From assembly GCA_016716365.1 (NCBI GenBank), contig JADJWM010000018.1, positions 806,001-870,000 on the forward strand: a stretch of 64,000 nt of DNA, given 5' to 3'. Both the position numbers and the translations under genes were made by a program. Shown here piece after piece: positions 1 to 9,504 of this stretch. Each line of letters begins with the position of its first letter. The first letter of the stretch is position 1. Below the pieces are notes generated by a model, which worked only from the letters and a program-made list of their open reading frames with translations, was not told the origin of the DNA and did no database searches. The DNA comes from Chloracidobacterium sp. (GTDB taxonomy: Bacteria; Acidobacteriota; Blastocatellia; Pyrinomonadales; Pyrinomonadaceae).

Positions 1-434
1 CGCGTATTGATCCGAGGGAAAGGCGCTTTTTCGATAATTATTTTATACCGCTCGTTCGTCGGGCGGTAAAAAGACACCATCAGCAAGTGCAGGTTCACCG
101 TCAGCGAGTTCATCGCGACGACCTCTCCCGGTAACGCCCCTACAAGCCGGGCCAGCGGCTCGGTGGCAAACTCGTGATATGGGAGCCATGGATTTTTTGC
201 GTGAAGATGAGCTTCAACCGCGAGCCGGGCCCAATCGTCCAATTCCTGCTGAACATACGAGCTAGCCGTTTTGGGCTGCAACCCGAGTGAATTGCCGGTG
301 AAGTAGATCACATCACCGCCCGCTGCCTTCGGAAAATGGAACCGTTCGCGGAACCCGCCGAATGGGTCCGCCCGATCCATTTCCGCCGCGAGTGCGGCAC
401 CTCGGTCGATGCTTCGTTGAGCCTCTTGATTCAT
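1..434 (-). CDS. kynU: Kynureninase, N-terminal part, apparent frameshift near the window edge
   Basis: PLP enzyme that cleaves kynurenine or 3-hydroxykynurenine to anthranilate or 3-hydroxyanthranilate plus alanine. The start ATG is at 434 and the gene runs off the left edge. The translation begins MNQEAQRSIDRG and shows family hallmarks: the YFTGNSLGLQP segment, WLPYHE, LVGALPGEVVAMNSLTVNLH and SFYRPT. At about position 27 the frame breaks. The zero frame reads KAPFPRINT, while the next frame gives AFPSDQYA, the conserved continuation, so one base appears to be missing after the IIIEK segment. This may be a sequencing error or a real lesion. Other kynurenine genes follow on the same strand, which supports the call. 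The rest of the enzyme, including the PLP lysine, lies outside the window. Confidence 0.88.
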   Translation of the reverse strand, partial: MNQEAQRSIDRGAALAAEMDRADPFGGFRERFHFPKAAGGDVIYFTGNSLGLQPKTASSYVQQELDDWARLAVEAHLHAKNPWLPYHEFATEPLARLVGALPGEVVAMNSLTVNLHLLMVSFYRPTNERYKIIIEKAPFPRINT

Positions 435-604
435 TCCTTTGAGAGTATTCTATCGGCCCGGGCCATTTTACTATACCTTTCAGGCGGCTCGCCCCCGATC
501 AATTCCCTTATTGATTTCACCCGGTGATTTTTGTTAACTATGAATTAGACCGTTCCGTATTGCAGCTTAATGATACGAAATTTCACGGAGCGCGATCATA
601 GACC

Positions 605-790
605 ATGGGTTATTTAGTTTTACATAATTGTCCGACTCGTTTTATTGCCCGTTCCAAGGGAAGGAAGTTCTCTCATTTTCTGGTTTTTGCCGGCATCGCG
701 GTGATCAATTTCCTGGTCGTGCTGTTGGGGCTTCCATTCCTGATCACTTTGCTGATGGCCCGGCGCTTCCGGACCGCTAGCCGTTCGTGA
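605..790 (+). CDS. Possible small membrane protein, 61 aa
   Basis: An open frame of 61 residues starting MGYLVLHNCPTR, with one strongly hydrophobic stretch (FLVFAGIAVINFLVVLLGLPFLITLLM) that would form one or two membrane passes, followed by a basic tail. A GGAG lies about 14 nt before the ATG, rather far for a ribosome binding site. Its last bases overlap the 3' end of the convergent decarboxylase gene. I recognise no family. It could equally be chance. Confidence 0.3.
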   Translation: MGYLVLHNCPTRFIARSKGRKFSHFLVFAGIAVINFLVVLLGLPFLITLLMARRFRTASRS

Positions 791-1794
791 AGGCCCCTGC
801 GTCCAGGCCGAGCCAGTTCGAGGCCGCGCCGTGAAAAAGCATTTCGATGATCGCCTCGTCGTACGGCATCGACGCGATCAGCTTGCCCGGCTCAAGTTCG
901 CCTAACGGGAACGGGTAATCGGTGCCGAGCATAACCTGGTCCGCACCGACGAGCCGCAGCAGGTAGTCGAGCTTGGCGGCTTCGTGCACCAGCGAGTCGA
1001 AATAGATCCGGCTGAGATATTTCCTCGGGCTGTGTGGATTGTCGACGGCGCAAAGGTCGGGCCGGACCCGGAATCCGTGGTCGATGCGTCCGATCGTCGC
1101 CGGGAAGGAGCCACCGCCGTGTGCGAAGCAGATCCTAGTTTTGGCAAAGCGTTCCAGCGTGCCTGGAGAAGATCAGCGAGCAGATCGCACGCGAAACCTC
1201 CGCCGGCATCCCAACCAGCCACGGGAGCCAGTATTTTTGCATATCCTGCTCGCCCATCATTTCCCAGGGATGGACGAAGACGGCCATGCCAAGTTCCTCG
1301 CACGCACTGAAAAAATCGAAAAACCGCGATTCGCTCAGATTCAGCTGATTGACATTGGTGCCGATCTGAACGCCCGCCAGGCCGATCTCTTTGCAGCGTT
1401 CCAGTTCGGTAATAGCAAGTTCGGTGCTCTGAAGCGGGACGGTGCCAAGGCCTGCAAATCGAAGCGGAAATTCAGTAACGATATCCGCGATATGGTCATT
1501 GAGGAATTTTGAGACTTCCAGGCCATGAGCCGGCTTTGCCCAGTAACTGAACATTACGGGTACGGTGGAAAGGACCTGCACGCCGATCCCCGAAGAGTCC
1601 ATGTCATCGATCCGCTGACCGGCTCCCCAGCAATTCTCCTCGATGTCGCGAAACTGTTTCCCATCATCGCGAACCATATGGGCAAAACACGGCTGATAAT
1701 GATCGAGTGTGATGAACCCACCGTATCCGAAACGGTCCTTAAACTTCGGAATGTCTTTGGGGAGGATGTGCGTGTGGACATCGATCTTCAGCAT
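777..1794 (-). CDS. 2-amino-3-carboxymuconate-6-semialdehyde decarboxylase, frameshifted
   Basis: Zinc amidohydrolase-fold decarboxylase (ACMSD) converting the ring-opened product of 3-hydroxyanthranilate to 2-aminomuconate semialdehyde. The start chosen at 1794 gives MLKIDVHTHILPKD, with the HTH metal motif near residue 9. An upstream in-frame start at 1812 or 1896 is possible but adds non-family sequence. Other ligands are visible: VFVHPW, CFAHGGG and GTDYPFPLGE. The frame breaks at about 1163-1166. Upstream it reads SRAICSLIFS; the family continuation GTLERFAKTRICFAHGGG is only found in another frame, running to the stop at 777. Compared with family members (typically a GG before this segment), two bases seem to be missing. 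With the shift repaired the protein is about 339 residues, normal for the family. Confidence 0.88.
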
Positions 1795-1835
1795 TCGCTC
1801 AATTCTAGCCATTGACGCGCATAAACAAAAGCGCA

Positions 1836-1869
1836 AGAAAAAAAGCAGGAAGTTTTGTGGCTTCCTGCC
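1836..1869 (-). terminator. Rho-independent terminator of the BNR-repeat gene
   Basis: Read on the minus strand: an 8-bp perfect stem (GCAGGAAG with CTTCCTGC) and an 8-nt loop, followed by seven T. It sits about 50 nt after the stop of the gene at 1922-5356 and before the decarboxylase start. Confidence 0.8.
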
Positions 1870-1921
1870 TGCGCAGTTTTGGGTTTTCTCATCCAATTCA
1901 GATCACCATTCAAGATAGTCT

Positions 1922-4900
1922 TCATCCGTGCCGGGCTTGCGGGCCGCCCGCACCAGGGACATTCGGCCCCTGGATATGCGGGATCTTCGCCTCGGTCATC
2001 AATGTATTCAAGGCCGCCAGGTCCTCGGTGATCAACCGCCGAACTTCGGCCGCCGCGGTGGGGATCTTGGACGACAGGAGCTCGATCTGGGCCATTTCCC
2101 ACTCGGTCGGGGCGGCCGAAGTGTTCTCGATGGTAAAGAGAAGCTGCGTCGCACGTTGGCTGAGCGGCTGTGGAAGTTCGACTAGAGGCGGTCCCGCCGC
2201 GCTTATGTTGCTCGTTTGCGATGGCGGAGTGCCCCAATTTACATAGGCCTCATCGATCTTTTTGAGAAGGTCTTCAGCAGCCTTTCGGACGTTTTCGGGC
2301 ACCTGCGGTGCTCCGGGCCGACGCCAGGACTCGATCGCCGTGTTCAGGTTTGTTCGCAGATTCGTAATGCTGAACTGGGCGATCGCGCCCTGTACAACGA
2401 TCGGCTGGAATCTGGTCAGGGCGGCTTTCTTCTTAGCACGGTCTTCCGCAGAAAACACGATGCGGGGATCATCGATCACGGCGAATGTTCTCGACATTTC
2501 CGTATCGCCACGTTTTATCTTGACGGTATAGGTGCCCGGATCGACGCGGAAACCGAAGTTTGCCAGCGCTCCAAGGCCGCCGCCCCCGAAGCCGCCTCCG
2601 CCGCCGCCACCGCCGCCACCGCCCGGAGGTAGTTGCGGGCCCGGCGGCCGCGAACGCATGTCCCACACAAAGCGGTTCAAGCCTTTGTTCACGGTGCACT
2701 GCTGGCCTCCACCGCCGCCAAATCCGAACTGGCCGCCACCGCCTCCGCCTCCGCCGCCCCCGCCGCCTTGCGGCCCGCCCGGCGTAGGCGTGGGCCGCGG
2801 ACGCGTGCAGTTGACGGTCCGAAGAGTCTGTCCCTGGGAATCATGGAAAGTGAGCGTGACCGTCTCACGTTCGGCGAGATCGTTCTTCAAGTAAAAGTCG
2901 ATCAACGCGCCGTTCGGCGGATTTTCACCATAGAATGCCTTGTCGGAGGTGAGAGGGCGGTTGTTCCAAAGCCGCCACATTACCGAACGCCGGGGTTCGA
3001 AAAGATGGGCGTTGCTGTTCAATACCGCATCGTTCAACTGTTCCATCGAGGTGATGTCGTCCATTACCCATATCGAGCGGCCGTGGGTTCCAAGGATGAG
3101 GTCGTTCTCCCGCGGGTGGATCAGAATGTCGTCCACGGGCACGGTCGGTAGGTTGAGCTTTATCTGCGTCCAGCTTTCGCCTCGGTTTGGCGAAGCGAAA
3201 AGTCCGAATTCGGTGCCCACGAAAAGAAGGTTCGGGTTACGTGGGTGTTCGCGGATAACATTTGCGATCCCATTGTTTTGGGGCAGATTCGACGAGATCG
3301 ATCTCCACGTTTCGCCAAAGTCACTGGTGGCAAATACGTAAACCTTGAAATCGTTGCCGCGATGCCCGTCGAATGTAACGTATGCGGTTCCCTCGGCGGC
3401 CCGCGAGGCGATCACGCGGCTGACATAGGTGCCCTTGGGTACGCCGGGGACCTTGTCGGCGACATTCTTCCAATTTTGCCCGTCGCGCGTCACCTGCAGG
3501 TTGCCGTCGTCGGTCCCCGCCCATAAGACGTTTCGATTCAGCGGCGATTCCGCGAACGTCGTGATGGTCGGATAATTTCGAACGCCGTCGTGCCGGGACC
3601 TCGTATAGCGGTCCGGGACTTTCCCCATAACTTCGAGCTTGTTTCGGTCGACGCCGGTCGTCAGGTCGGGACTGATCTTTGTCCAACTGTCGCCTCGATC
3701 AGGCGATCTGAACACAAAATTGCCTGGGTAATAGATCGTCTTCGAATCGAATGCAGAAATGACGATGGGCGTGTTCCACTGAAAACGGTACCTATCTTCG
3801 CCTTCGTCTTCGCGGGGGCGGATCGACTTGCTCTCGCCGGTAGAGATATTGCGGCGTTGAACGTTGCCGTCCTGCGACTCCGAATAGACGATGTTTTCGT
3901 CATTCGGGTCAGGCTGAGCGTAAAATCCGTCGCCGCCGCCGATCGTGTACCAATCCGAGTTCGTGATCCCCCGAGGGTTCATTGACATACTGGGACCGCA
4001 CCAGGTGTTATTGTCCTGAAGGCCCCCGCAGATCAGGTACGGCATCGCCATATTCACACCGATCTCGTAAAACTGTCCGAGCGGGACTGTATTGGCGTAG
4101 TCCCACGTTCGTCCGCGGTCATATGTAATGTTGATACCGCCGTCGTTGCCGATTATCAGGTGGTCGGAGTCCTTCGGGTTAACCCATATGCCGTGGGTGT
4201 CGGCGTGGGGAGCTCGTGCGAAATTACCGGTCCACGTCCGGCCGCCGTCCTCGGAATACTGCATCGTTACGCCGGCCAGCCATAAACGCTGGTCGTTGTT
4301 CGGGTCGACGCGGAGTTTTGAAAAGTACATCGGCCTGGGGACCGAGCCGATCTCAGCGACCCTTGTCCAGGTCTCACCCTTGTCGTTCGATCGATAGACG
4401 CCGCCGTTCGCGTGCTCGATAGTGACGTAGACGATGTTCGTGTTTTTCGGGTAGACCGCGATCGAGATCCGGCCCGTTTCGAGCAGAGTCGGCGGCCGCT
4501 GGGCAGGGGCATTCTCGGTGTCATAGGGCATACCCTTTGTTATTTTTGTCCATGTCTCGCCGCTGTCGTTCGATCTGTAGAGTGCGCTGTGTTCGCCGCT
4601 GCCGTTAAATCCGAAAACGGTCCGCCGCCGCTGATACATCGCCGCATAGAGAATGTTAGGACTCTCGGTATCGATCGCGAGTTCGGTAGCTCCCGTATCA
4701 TCGTTCACCTTCAAAACATGCGACCAGGTCTTGCCGCCATCGGATGTCTTGAACACGCCGCGTTCCGGGCTTGGGCCCCAGAGTTTGCCCGTCGCAGCGA
4801 CAAAGACCACATCCGGATTCGTCGGGTGGATGATCACGCGTGCGATGTGGTGCGTTTCATTCAGCCCCATGTTCTTCCACGTTTTTCCGCCATCCATCGA

Positions 4901-5356
4901 TCTGTAAACGCCGTTCCCCCACGACGAGCTTTGCCGGTTATTCGATTCGCCGGTGCCAGCCCAGACGATCGATGGATTCGAGGGCGAAATAGCGACATCG
5001 CCCACACTCATCACGGCTTCTTTGTCGAATAGGGTGGTCCACGAGGTGCCCGCGTTTACCGACTTCAGGATGCCGGCCGATGCCGTCGCAGCGTAAATGA
5101 TGCGGGCGTCGTTTGGGTCGACCTCGATATCGTTGATCCGGCCGCCCATGGTCGCGGGCCCGATCTCACGGAATTGAAGGCTGGAGATCGCCGCCTCGAA
5201 CGCGGCGTTTCGATCGGGCATCGGAGAGGCCGCGGTGGCCGGCGTCGGCGTCGCACGGCCCCTGGACCGATCCTGGCCGGGAACCGCCGATACGAATACC
5301 AATAAAACCAGAAAGCCCGTACAAAAAGCATCAAAGAAACGAATAGAACGCATCAT
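1922..5356 (-). CDS. Secreted BNR/Asp-box repeat (sortilin/VPS10-like) beta-propeller protein
   Basis: A 1144-residue exported protein. Residues 1-27 form a signal peptide (FLVLLVFVSAVPGQ), followed by a Pro/Thr/Ala linker. About ten Asp-box repeats (forms such as GGKTWKNMG, DSGETWTKI, DKGETWTRV, DRGDSWTKI, NRGESWTQI) span residues 80-760 and imply one or two beta-propellers of the sortilin/sialidase-like class. No sialidase RIP motif is evident, so enzymatic activity is not supported. Around residues 855-930 there are two very glycine-rich tracts encoded by GC-rich triplet runs, separated by a short QQC segment. The C-terminal 200 residues are helical and unassigned. It starts at a tandem ATG with GAGG about 12 nt upstream and ends at a strong terminator. 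Proteins of this architecture are common as large secreted proteins in Acidobacteriota and Bacteroidota. Confidence 0.85.
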   Translation of the reverse strand: MMRSIRFFDAFCTGFLVLLVFVSAVPGQDRSRGRATPTPATAASPMPDRNAAFEAAISSLQFREIGPATMGGRINDIEVDPNDARIIYAATASAGILKSVNAGTSWTTLFDKEAVMSVGDVAISPSNPSIVWAGTGESNNRQSSSWGNGVYRSMDGGKTWKNMGLNETHHIARVIIHPTNPDVVFVAATGKLWGPSPERGVFKTSDGGKTWSHVLKVNDDTGATELAIDTESPNILYAAMYQRRRTVFGFNGSGEHSALYRSNDSGETWTKITKGMPYDTENAPAQRPPTLLETGRISIAVYPKNTNIVYVTIEHANGGVYRSNDKGETWTRVAEIGSVPRPMYFSKLRVDPNNDQRLWLAGVTMQYSEDGGRTWTGNFARAPHADTHGIWVNPKDSDHLIIGNDGGINITYDRGRTWDYANTVPLGQFYEIGVNMAMPYLICGGLQDNNTWCGPSMSMNPRGITNSDWYTIGGGDGFYAQPDPNDENIVYSESQDGNVQRRNISTGESKSIRPREDEGEDRYRFQWNTPIVISAFDSKTIYYPGNFVFRSPDRGDSWTKISPDLTTGVDRNKLEVMGKVPDRYTRSRHDGVRNYPTITTFAESPLNRNVLWAGTDDGNLQVTRDGQNWKNVADKVPGVPKGTYVSRVIASRAAEGTAYVTFDGHRGNDFKVYVFATSDFGETWRSISSNLPQNNGIANVIREHPRNPNLLFVGTEFGLFASPNRGESWTQIKLNLPTVPVDDILIHPRENDLILGTHGRSIWVMDDITSMEQLNDAVLNSNAHLFEPRRSVMWRLWNNRPLTSDKAFYGENPPNGALIDFYLKNDLAERETVTLTFHDSQGQTLRTVNCTRPRPTPTPGGPQGGGGGGGGGGGGQFGFGGGGGQQCTVNKGLNRFVWDMRSRPPGPQLPPGGGGGGGGGGGFGGGGLGALANFGFRVDPGTYTVKIKRGDTEMSRTFAVIDDPRIVFSAEDRAKKKAALTRFQPIVVQGAIAQFSITNLRTNLNTAIESWRRPGAPQVPENVRKAAEDLLKKIDEAYVNWGTPPSQTSNISAAGPPLVELPQPLSQRATQLLFTIENTSAAPTEWEMAQIELLSSKIPTAAAEVRRLITEDLAALNTLMTEAKIPHIQGPNVPGAGGPQARHG

Positions 5357-5788
5357 TTTAACGAACCTCGCAAGTAGTTTGTCTATGACCCTGCAAACCG
5401 GAAAAGCTGGCTGAATTGTCGGTGAATCGATACAAATCTAGGGCAGTTCCCGGGTTTTGGCAATCTCGCAGGGCCTGCCGAGCTATAAAATATTTCGGCG
5501 AGGGCCGTGGGGGCGGCCTTTGCGTCGTTTGACAAGCAGGGGATCACCCGCAACGACTTCGTTCGGGCAACGAAATTCTTCCATTTCAGCAGCCCTGTCT
5601 AACCGTCGAAACGCTGAAAACGAGCTGGGGGTAAGCGGTGTTTACATCCCGCGAAGACCTGCGTTTATCCCGTCGTGCTCTAAGAATGTTTGAATTTTGA
5701 AAGCCGGCAAGCCGCGGTCTTCTAGCCAACAGAGGCGGTTAGCGTTAAGATGCAGGTGACACAACCTTCAACTTTCAAGGAGAACGTG
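5357..5788. other. Intergenic region between divergent secreted-protein genes
   Basis: About 430 nt separating two divergently transcribed exported-protein genes, so promoters in both directions are expected here. I see no convincing -35/-10 pair, hairpin or repeat. The only open frame (5457-5693) has no family features. Confidence 0.5.
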
Positions 5789-7741
5789 ATGAGAACTTTT
5801 GATCGGATGCTTTGTGCCGTTGTCGCCCCGGCTTTTCTTTTTCTTTCATTTGCGACCGCTCAGGCGCCGTCGACGTCGGACGCGGAATTAAGGGTCCGGC
5901 GAAATTCGATCGAGGCCGAGCTTCAGTCGATCGCCGTTGTCGAACGCAAGGTGATGGTAACCATGCGGGACGGAAAGCGAATGCAGGCGGATATCTATCG
6001 GCCGAAAGGAGAAGGCAAATTCCCGACAATTTTCTCGCGAACACCCTATAACTTCAATTGGTGGGATGTTCGGCTGGGCGCTCCCCGCGACATGTCCACG
6101 GTGCTCGACGCGGTCAAACGGGGCTACGCCTACGTGATCATGAACGAACGCGGGCGATACTTCTCCGAAGGGAATTACGACATCCTTGGGCCGCCCACGA
6201 CCGACGGTGAAGATGCCGTCAAATTCATTACGACCAAACCGTGGTCGAACGGCAAGCTCGGTGCGATCGGATGTTCATCGACCGCGGAATGGCAGATGGC
6301 CGTCGCGGCCAGGGACGTTCCGGGCTTTACGACGATGATCGCTCAGGGATTCGGTGCCGGGGTCGGACGCGTAGGGCCATATTACGAACAGGGAAATTGG
6401 TACCGCGGCGGTGCTGTCCAGATGCTCTTTATTGCGTGGCTCTACGGCCAGCAGAATCAGGTCCGTCCGAAGTTCGCGCCGGACACGACGCAAGAAGAAC
6501 TTATTTGGGCTTCGAAATGGTTCGACCTTCAACAGCAGTCGACGCCTGTTGACTGGTCACAGGCGTTGCGGCATTTGCCTGTGAAAGACATCTTTGTCGC
6601 GGTCGACGGCCCGAAAGGCATTTTCGCCGACGAGATGCCCGTGCCGACGGGCGGCGCGATGATCAAGCGCACCCCGAACGATCCTGCTTGGTACAAGGGC
6701 GGGCTGTATCACGACAATATGAAGGTCAACATTCCGGGATTTTGGTTCATGTCGTGGTATGACGTCTCGACCGGCCCGAACCTGGCGATGTATAACCACA
6801 TCCGGAAGACCGCTGACCCGGCGATCGCCGATAAACAGTATGCGGTGATTGCTCCGGTCCTGCATTGCAGCTACACGCGTGCGACCGAGAACACGGTTGT
6901 CGGCGAACGAAGTATGGGTGACGCGAGGTTGAATTACAGCGAGTTGACGAATGGCTGGTTCGATTATTTCTTGAAGGGAATTAGCGAAGGCAATGACATA
7001 AGGACGTGGCCGAAGGTGCGCTACTTCACGATGGGCTCGAACAAGTGGCAGTCGTCCGACACCTGGCCCCCGGCCGGTGCCCAGCCAATGAAGTTCTATC
7101 TTTCGAGCGGCGGCAAGGCCAATACGCTGAACGGAGATGGAAAACTGGTTTCTGCACCTCCGGACGCCGACGCTCCCGACAAGTTCAAATACGAACCGAT
7201 GGATCCCGTTCCTTCATACGGCGGCAACGTTTGCTGCACCGGAAACGCCGTCCGCGGCGGTTCGTTCGATCAGAGTAAGATGGAAGAGCGGCCGGACATT
7301 CTCGTTTACACGACCGACGTTTTGAAAGAAGGCATCGAGCTAAGCGGCCCGATCGACGTGACGCTCTACGTTTCGTCGGATGCGAAAGATACCGATTTCA
7401 CCGTCAAGCTGATCGACGTGGATGAGAACGGCAAAGCTTGGAACCTGGACGAGACCATCCAGCGAATGCGTTACCGCGACGGCTACGACAAGCCCCTCGT
7501 CTGGATGGAGCCGGGCAAGGTATATAAGTTTAGCTTCCAACCGATGACTACGAGCAACTACTTCGCCCCCGGCCATCGTATCAGGATCGAGATCTCGTCA
7601 AGCAATTTCCCCCGCTTCGACCGGAATATGAACACCGGCGGGAACAACTGGGACGAGGTTAAAGGCATTGTCGCGAACAACGCGGTGCATCATTCGAAGC
7701 AGTATCCGTCGGAGATAACTATTTCAGTGGTGAAAAAGTAG
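5789..7741 (+). CDS. Exported CocE/NonD family hydrolase (X-Pro dipeptidyl-peptidase S15-like)
   Basis: Alpha/beta hydrolase of the CocE / glutaryl-7-ACA acylase / S15 peptidase group, acting on an acyl or peptide substrate that cannot be told from sequence. The start at 5789 (MRTFDRMLCAVV) is preceded by AAGGAG at a 7-nt spacing; an upstream in-frame ATG at 5750 lacks this. Residues 1-25 are a signal peptide ending FATAQA. The N-terminal hydrolase domain shows MRDGKRMQADIYRP, NERGRYFSEG and the nucleophile elbow GAIGCSS (Ser163). The C-terminal half (from the PMKFYLSSGG segment) is the jelly-roll domain, with DVTLYVSSDAKDTDF and ending in the FAPGHRIRIEISSSNFP motif typical of the family. 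It is single-copy between divergent and convergent neighbours, with no obvious operon partner. Confidence 0.9.
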   Translation: MRTFDRMLCAVVAPAFLFLSFATAQAPSTSDAELRVRRNSIEAELQSIAVVERKVMVTMRDGKRMQADIYRPKGEGKFPTIFSRTPYNFNWWDVRLGAPRDMSTVLDAVKRGYAYVIMNERGRYFSEGNYDILGPPTTDGEDAVKFITTKPWSNGKLGAIGCSSTAEWQMAVAARDVPGFTTMIAQGFGAGVGRVGPYYEQGNWYRGGAVQMLFIAWLYGQQNQVRPKFAPDTTQEELIWASKWFDLQQQSTPVDWSQALRHLPVKDIFVAVDGPKGIFADEMPVPTGGAMIKRTPNDPAWYKGGLYHDNMKVNIPGFWFMSWYDVSTGPNLAMYNHIRKTADPAIADKQYAVIAPVLHCSYTRATENTVVGERSMGDARLNYSELTNGWFDYFLKGISEGNDIRTWPKVRYFTMGSNKWQSSDTWPPAGAQPMKFYLSSGGKANTLNGDGKLVSAPPDADAPDKFKYEPMDPVPSYGGNVCCTGNAVRGGSFDQSKMEERPDILVYTTDVLKEGIELSGPIDVTLYVSSDAKDTDFTVKLIDVDENGKAWNLDETIQRMRYRDGYDKPLVWMEPGKVYKFSFQPMTTSNYFAPGHRIRIEISSSNFPRFDRNMNTGGNNWDEVKGIVANNAVHHSKQYPSEITISVVKK

Positions 7742-7747
7742 AAGCGG

Positions 7748-8269
7748 CTAGCTCACAACAGGCGGAGGTTCCATGACGGTGCCACAATTCGAGCACGTTC
7801 GCAGTTCTTTGGATCCGTAGAATTTTTTGAAAACGCCCTGGAACTGGGTGGTGATGTCCTCTAACTGAAAGTATTCCTCGTAGAGTTTGTTGTTGCAGCT
7901 TTCGCAGAACCACAGCAGCCCGTCGAGTTCGCCAGGGCGGCGTTTGCGTTCGATGACGAGGCCTATGGTGTTCGCACCGCGGATCGGGTTGTGCGGGATG
8001 CGCGGCGGCAGTAGGAACATCTCACCCTCGCGGATCGGCACCTCGACGGGCTTCCCGTCTTCCTGCACGAGCACTCTAACGTCGCCCTCGAGTTGATAAA
8101 AAAGCTCCTCGCCCTCTTCCCAGTGATAGTCCTTACGCGAATTCGGCCCGCCGACGACCATCACTATGAAATCCTCATCCTGAAACACGCACTGGTTACC
8201 AACCGGCGGCTTCAGCAAATGCCGATGCTCGTCGATCCACTGCTTAAAATTGAACGGTCGCCGGATCAT
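7748..8269 (-). CDS. nbaC: 3-hydroxyanthranilate 3,4-dioxygenase
   Basis: Non-haem Fe(II) cupin that opens the ring of 3-hydroxyanthranilate to 2-amino-3-carboxymuconate semialdehyde, the substrate of the decarboxylase at 777-1794. The protein has 173 residues, the usual bacterial length. Visible iron ligands are His49 (DYHWEEGEE), Glu55 and His93 (RIPHNP). Substrate-binding residues expected for the family are Arg45, Arg97 and Glu107. The C-terminus has two CxxC pairs (Cys122/125 and Cys159/162), the rubredoxin-like second metal site of bacterial members. The frame is intact. It is convergent with the CocE gene, only 6 nt away. Confidence 0.95.
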   Translation of the reverse strand: MIRRPFNFKQWIDEHRHLLKPPVGNQCVFQDEDFIVMVVGGPNSRKDYHWEEGEELFYQLEGDVRVLVQEDGKPVEVPIREGEMFLLPPRIPHNPIRGANTIGLVIERKRRPGELDGLLWFCESCNNKLYEEYFQLEDITTQFQGVFKKFYGSKELRTCSNCGTVMEPPPVVS

Positions 8270-8422
8270 TATCCCGCTATTATACAGCGAGTCAAGGAGC
8301 GAACTAAACGAGCGAGAATTCTTGCCGATAAGTTTGTCCGCTATTGAATTAGTAATGCGTCTCTAGAAATAGGCGATAAGGTATACAAACCGACACGCCA
8401 TTTATACAGGTGAATACTACTT

Positions 8423-9484
8423 ATGAATATCAATGAAGACAAACTGAACGAACTGTTGGGTCGTTTTGTCGGCGACCTGGGTGCGACGATGCATGCCGGG
8501 TCGATCGTCATCGGCGAAAAACTGGGATTGTACAAGGCTATGGCAACCCCCAACGAACGAATAACCGCGGCGCAATTGGCCGAACGGACCGGTACGAACG
8601 AGAGATATATCCGTGAGTGGCTCAATGCCAACGCGGCGAGCGGCTATATCCAGTATGACGCCGCGAACGACAGTTATTATATGACCGACGAACAGGCGTT
8701 GGTAATGACCAGCGAGGACAATCCGGCCTATCTGCCCGGGGCATTTATCCTGGCGACCTCGGCCCTGAAAGCCGTACCAAAGATGATCGACAGGTTTAAG
8801 ACCGGCGACGGGCTTGGCTGGCACGAGCACGACGCGGATCTTTTCTGTGGGACTGAGTTGTTCTTCCGCCCGGGCTATATTGCAAACCTTGTCCCCTCGT
8901 GGCTTCCGTCCCTCGACGGCGTCGAGGATAAACTGAAGGCCGGAGCAAAGGTCGCCGATGTAGGATGCGGCCTCGGAGCCTCGACGATCCTGATGGCAAT
9001 AGCATATCCGAATTCGGAGTTTGTCGGATTTGACTATCATGACAAGTCGATCGAGCAGGCACGTGCCAAGGCAGAGGCCGCCGGTGTGGGCGATCGTGTC
9101 AAATTTGAGATTGCGGCATCAAAGGATTTCCCGGGCAGCGACTACGACCTCGTGACTTTCTTTGATTGTCTGCACGATATGGGCGATCCGGCGGGAGCCG
9201 CAACGCATGTCCGGAAGGCCTTGAAACCCGACGGCACGTGGATGATCGTCGAGCCATTCGCCAACGACAAAGCCGAAGATAATCACAATCCTGTGGGACG
9301 CGTATATTACTCTGCATCGACGCTGATATGCACACCCGCGTCGCGTTCGCAGGAAGTTGGGCTAGGGCTTGGTGCTCAGGCCGGAGAAAAACGCTTAAGA
9401 GAAGTTGCCGAGGCCGGAGGGTTCACGAAATTCCGACGCGCCACCGAAACACCCTTCAATTTGGTACTCGAAGCGAGGCCCTAA
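8423..9484 (+). CDS. Class I SAM-dependent methyltransferase with N-terminal winged helix
   Basis: Predicted soluble methyltransferase of 353 residues. Residues 20-95 look like a winged-helix dimerisation domain (GEKLGLYKAMA, TAAQLAERTG, RYIREWLN), as in O-methyltransferase and Rv2258c-like proteins. The SAM-binding motif I is VADVGCGLGAS near residue 177, followed by an acidic end of beta-2 (EFVGFDYHDKS) and motif DLVTFFDCLHDMGDP. The substrate is unknown. It is transcribed divergently from the dioxygenase gene 150 nt away. A role in the kynurenine route is not supported by anything in the sequence. Confidence 0.85.
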   Translation: MNINEDKLNELLGRFVGDLGATMHAGSIVIGEKLGLYKAMATPNERITAAQLAERTGTNERYIREWLNANAASGYIQYDAANDSYYMTDEQALVMTSEDNPAYLPGAFILATSALKAVPKMIDRFKTGDGLGWHEHDADLFCGTELFFRPGYIANLVPSWLPSLDGVEDKLKAGAKVADVGCGLGASTILMAIAYPNSEFVGFDYHDKSIEQARAKAEAAGVGDRVKFEIAASKDFPGSDYDLVTFFDCLHDMGDPAGAATHVRKALKPDGTWMIVEPFANDKAEDNHNPVGRVYYSASTLICTPASRSQEVGLGLGAQAGEKRLREVAEAGGFTKFRRATETPFNLVLEARP

Positions 9485-9504
9485 CCCGAAAATCTTCGAG
9501 ATCA

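Noticed and set aside
2532..2894. A proline-rich plus-strand open frame
   Set aside because: It is the complement of the glycine tracts of the BNR gene.
5457..5693. A 78-residue open frame in the gap before the CocE gene
   Set aside because: No recognisable start signal, family or membrane feature.
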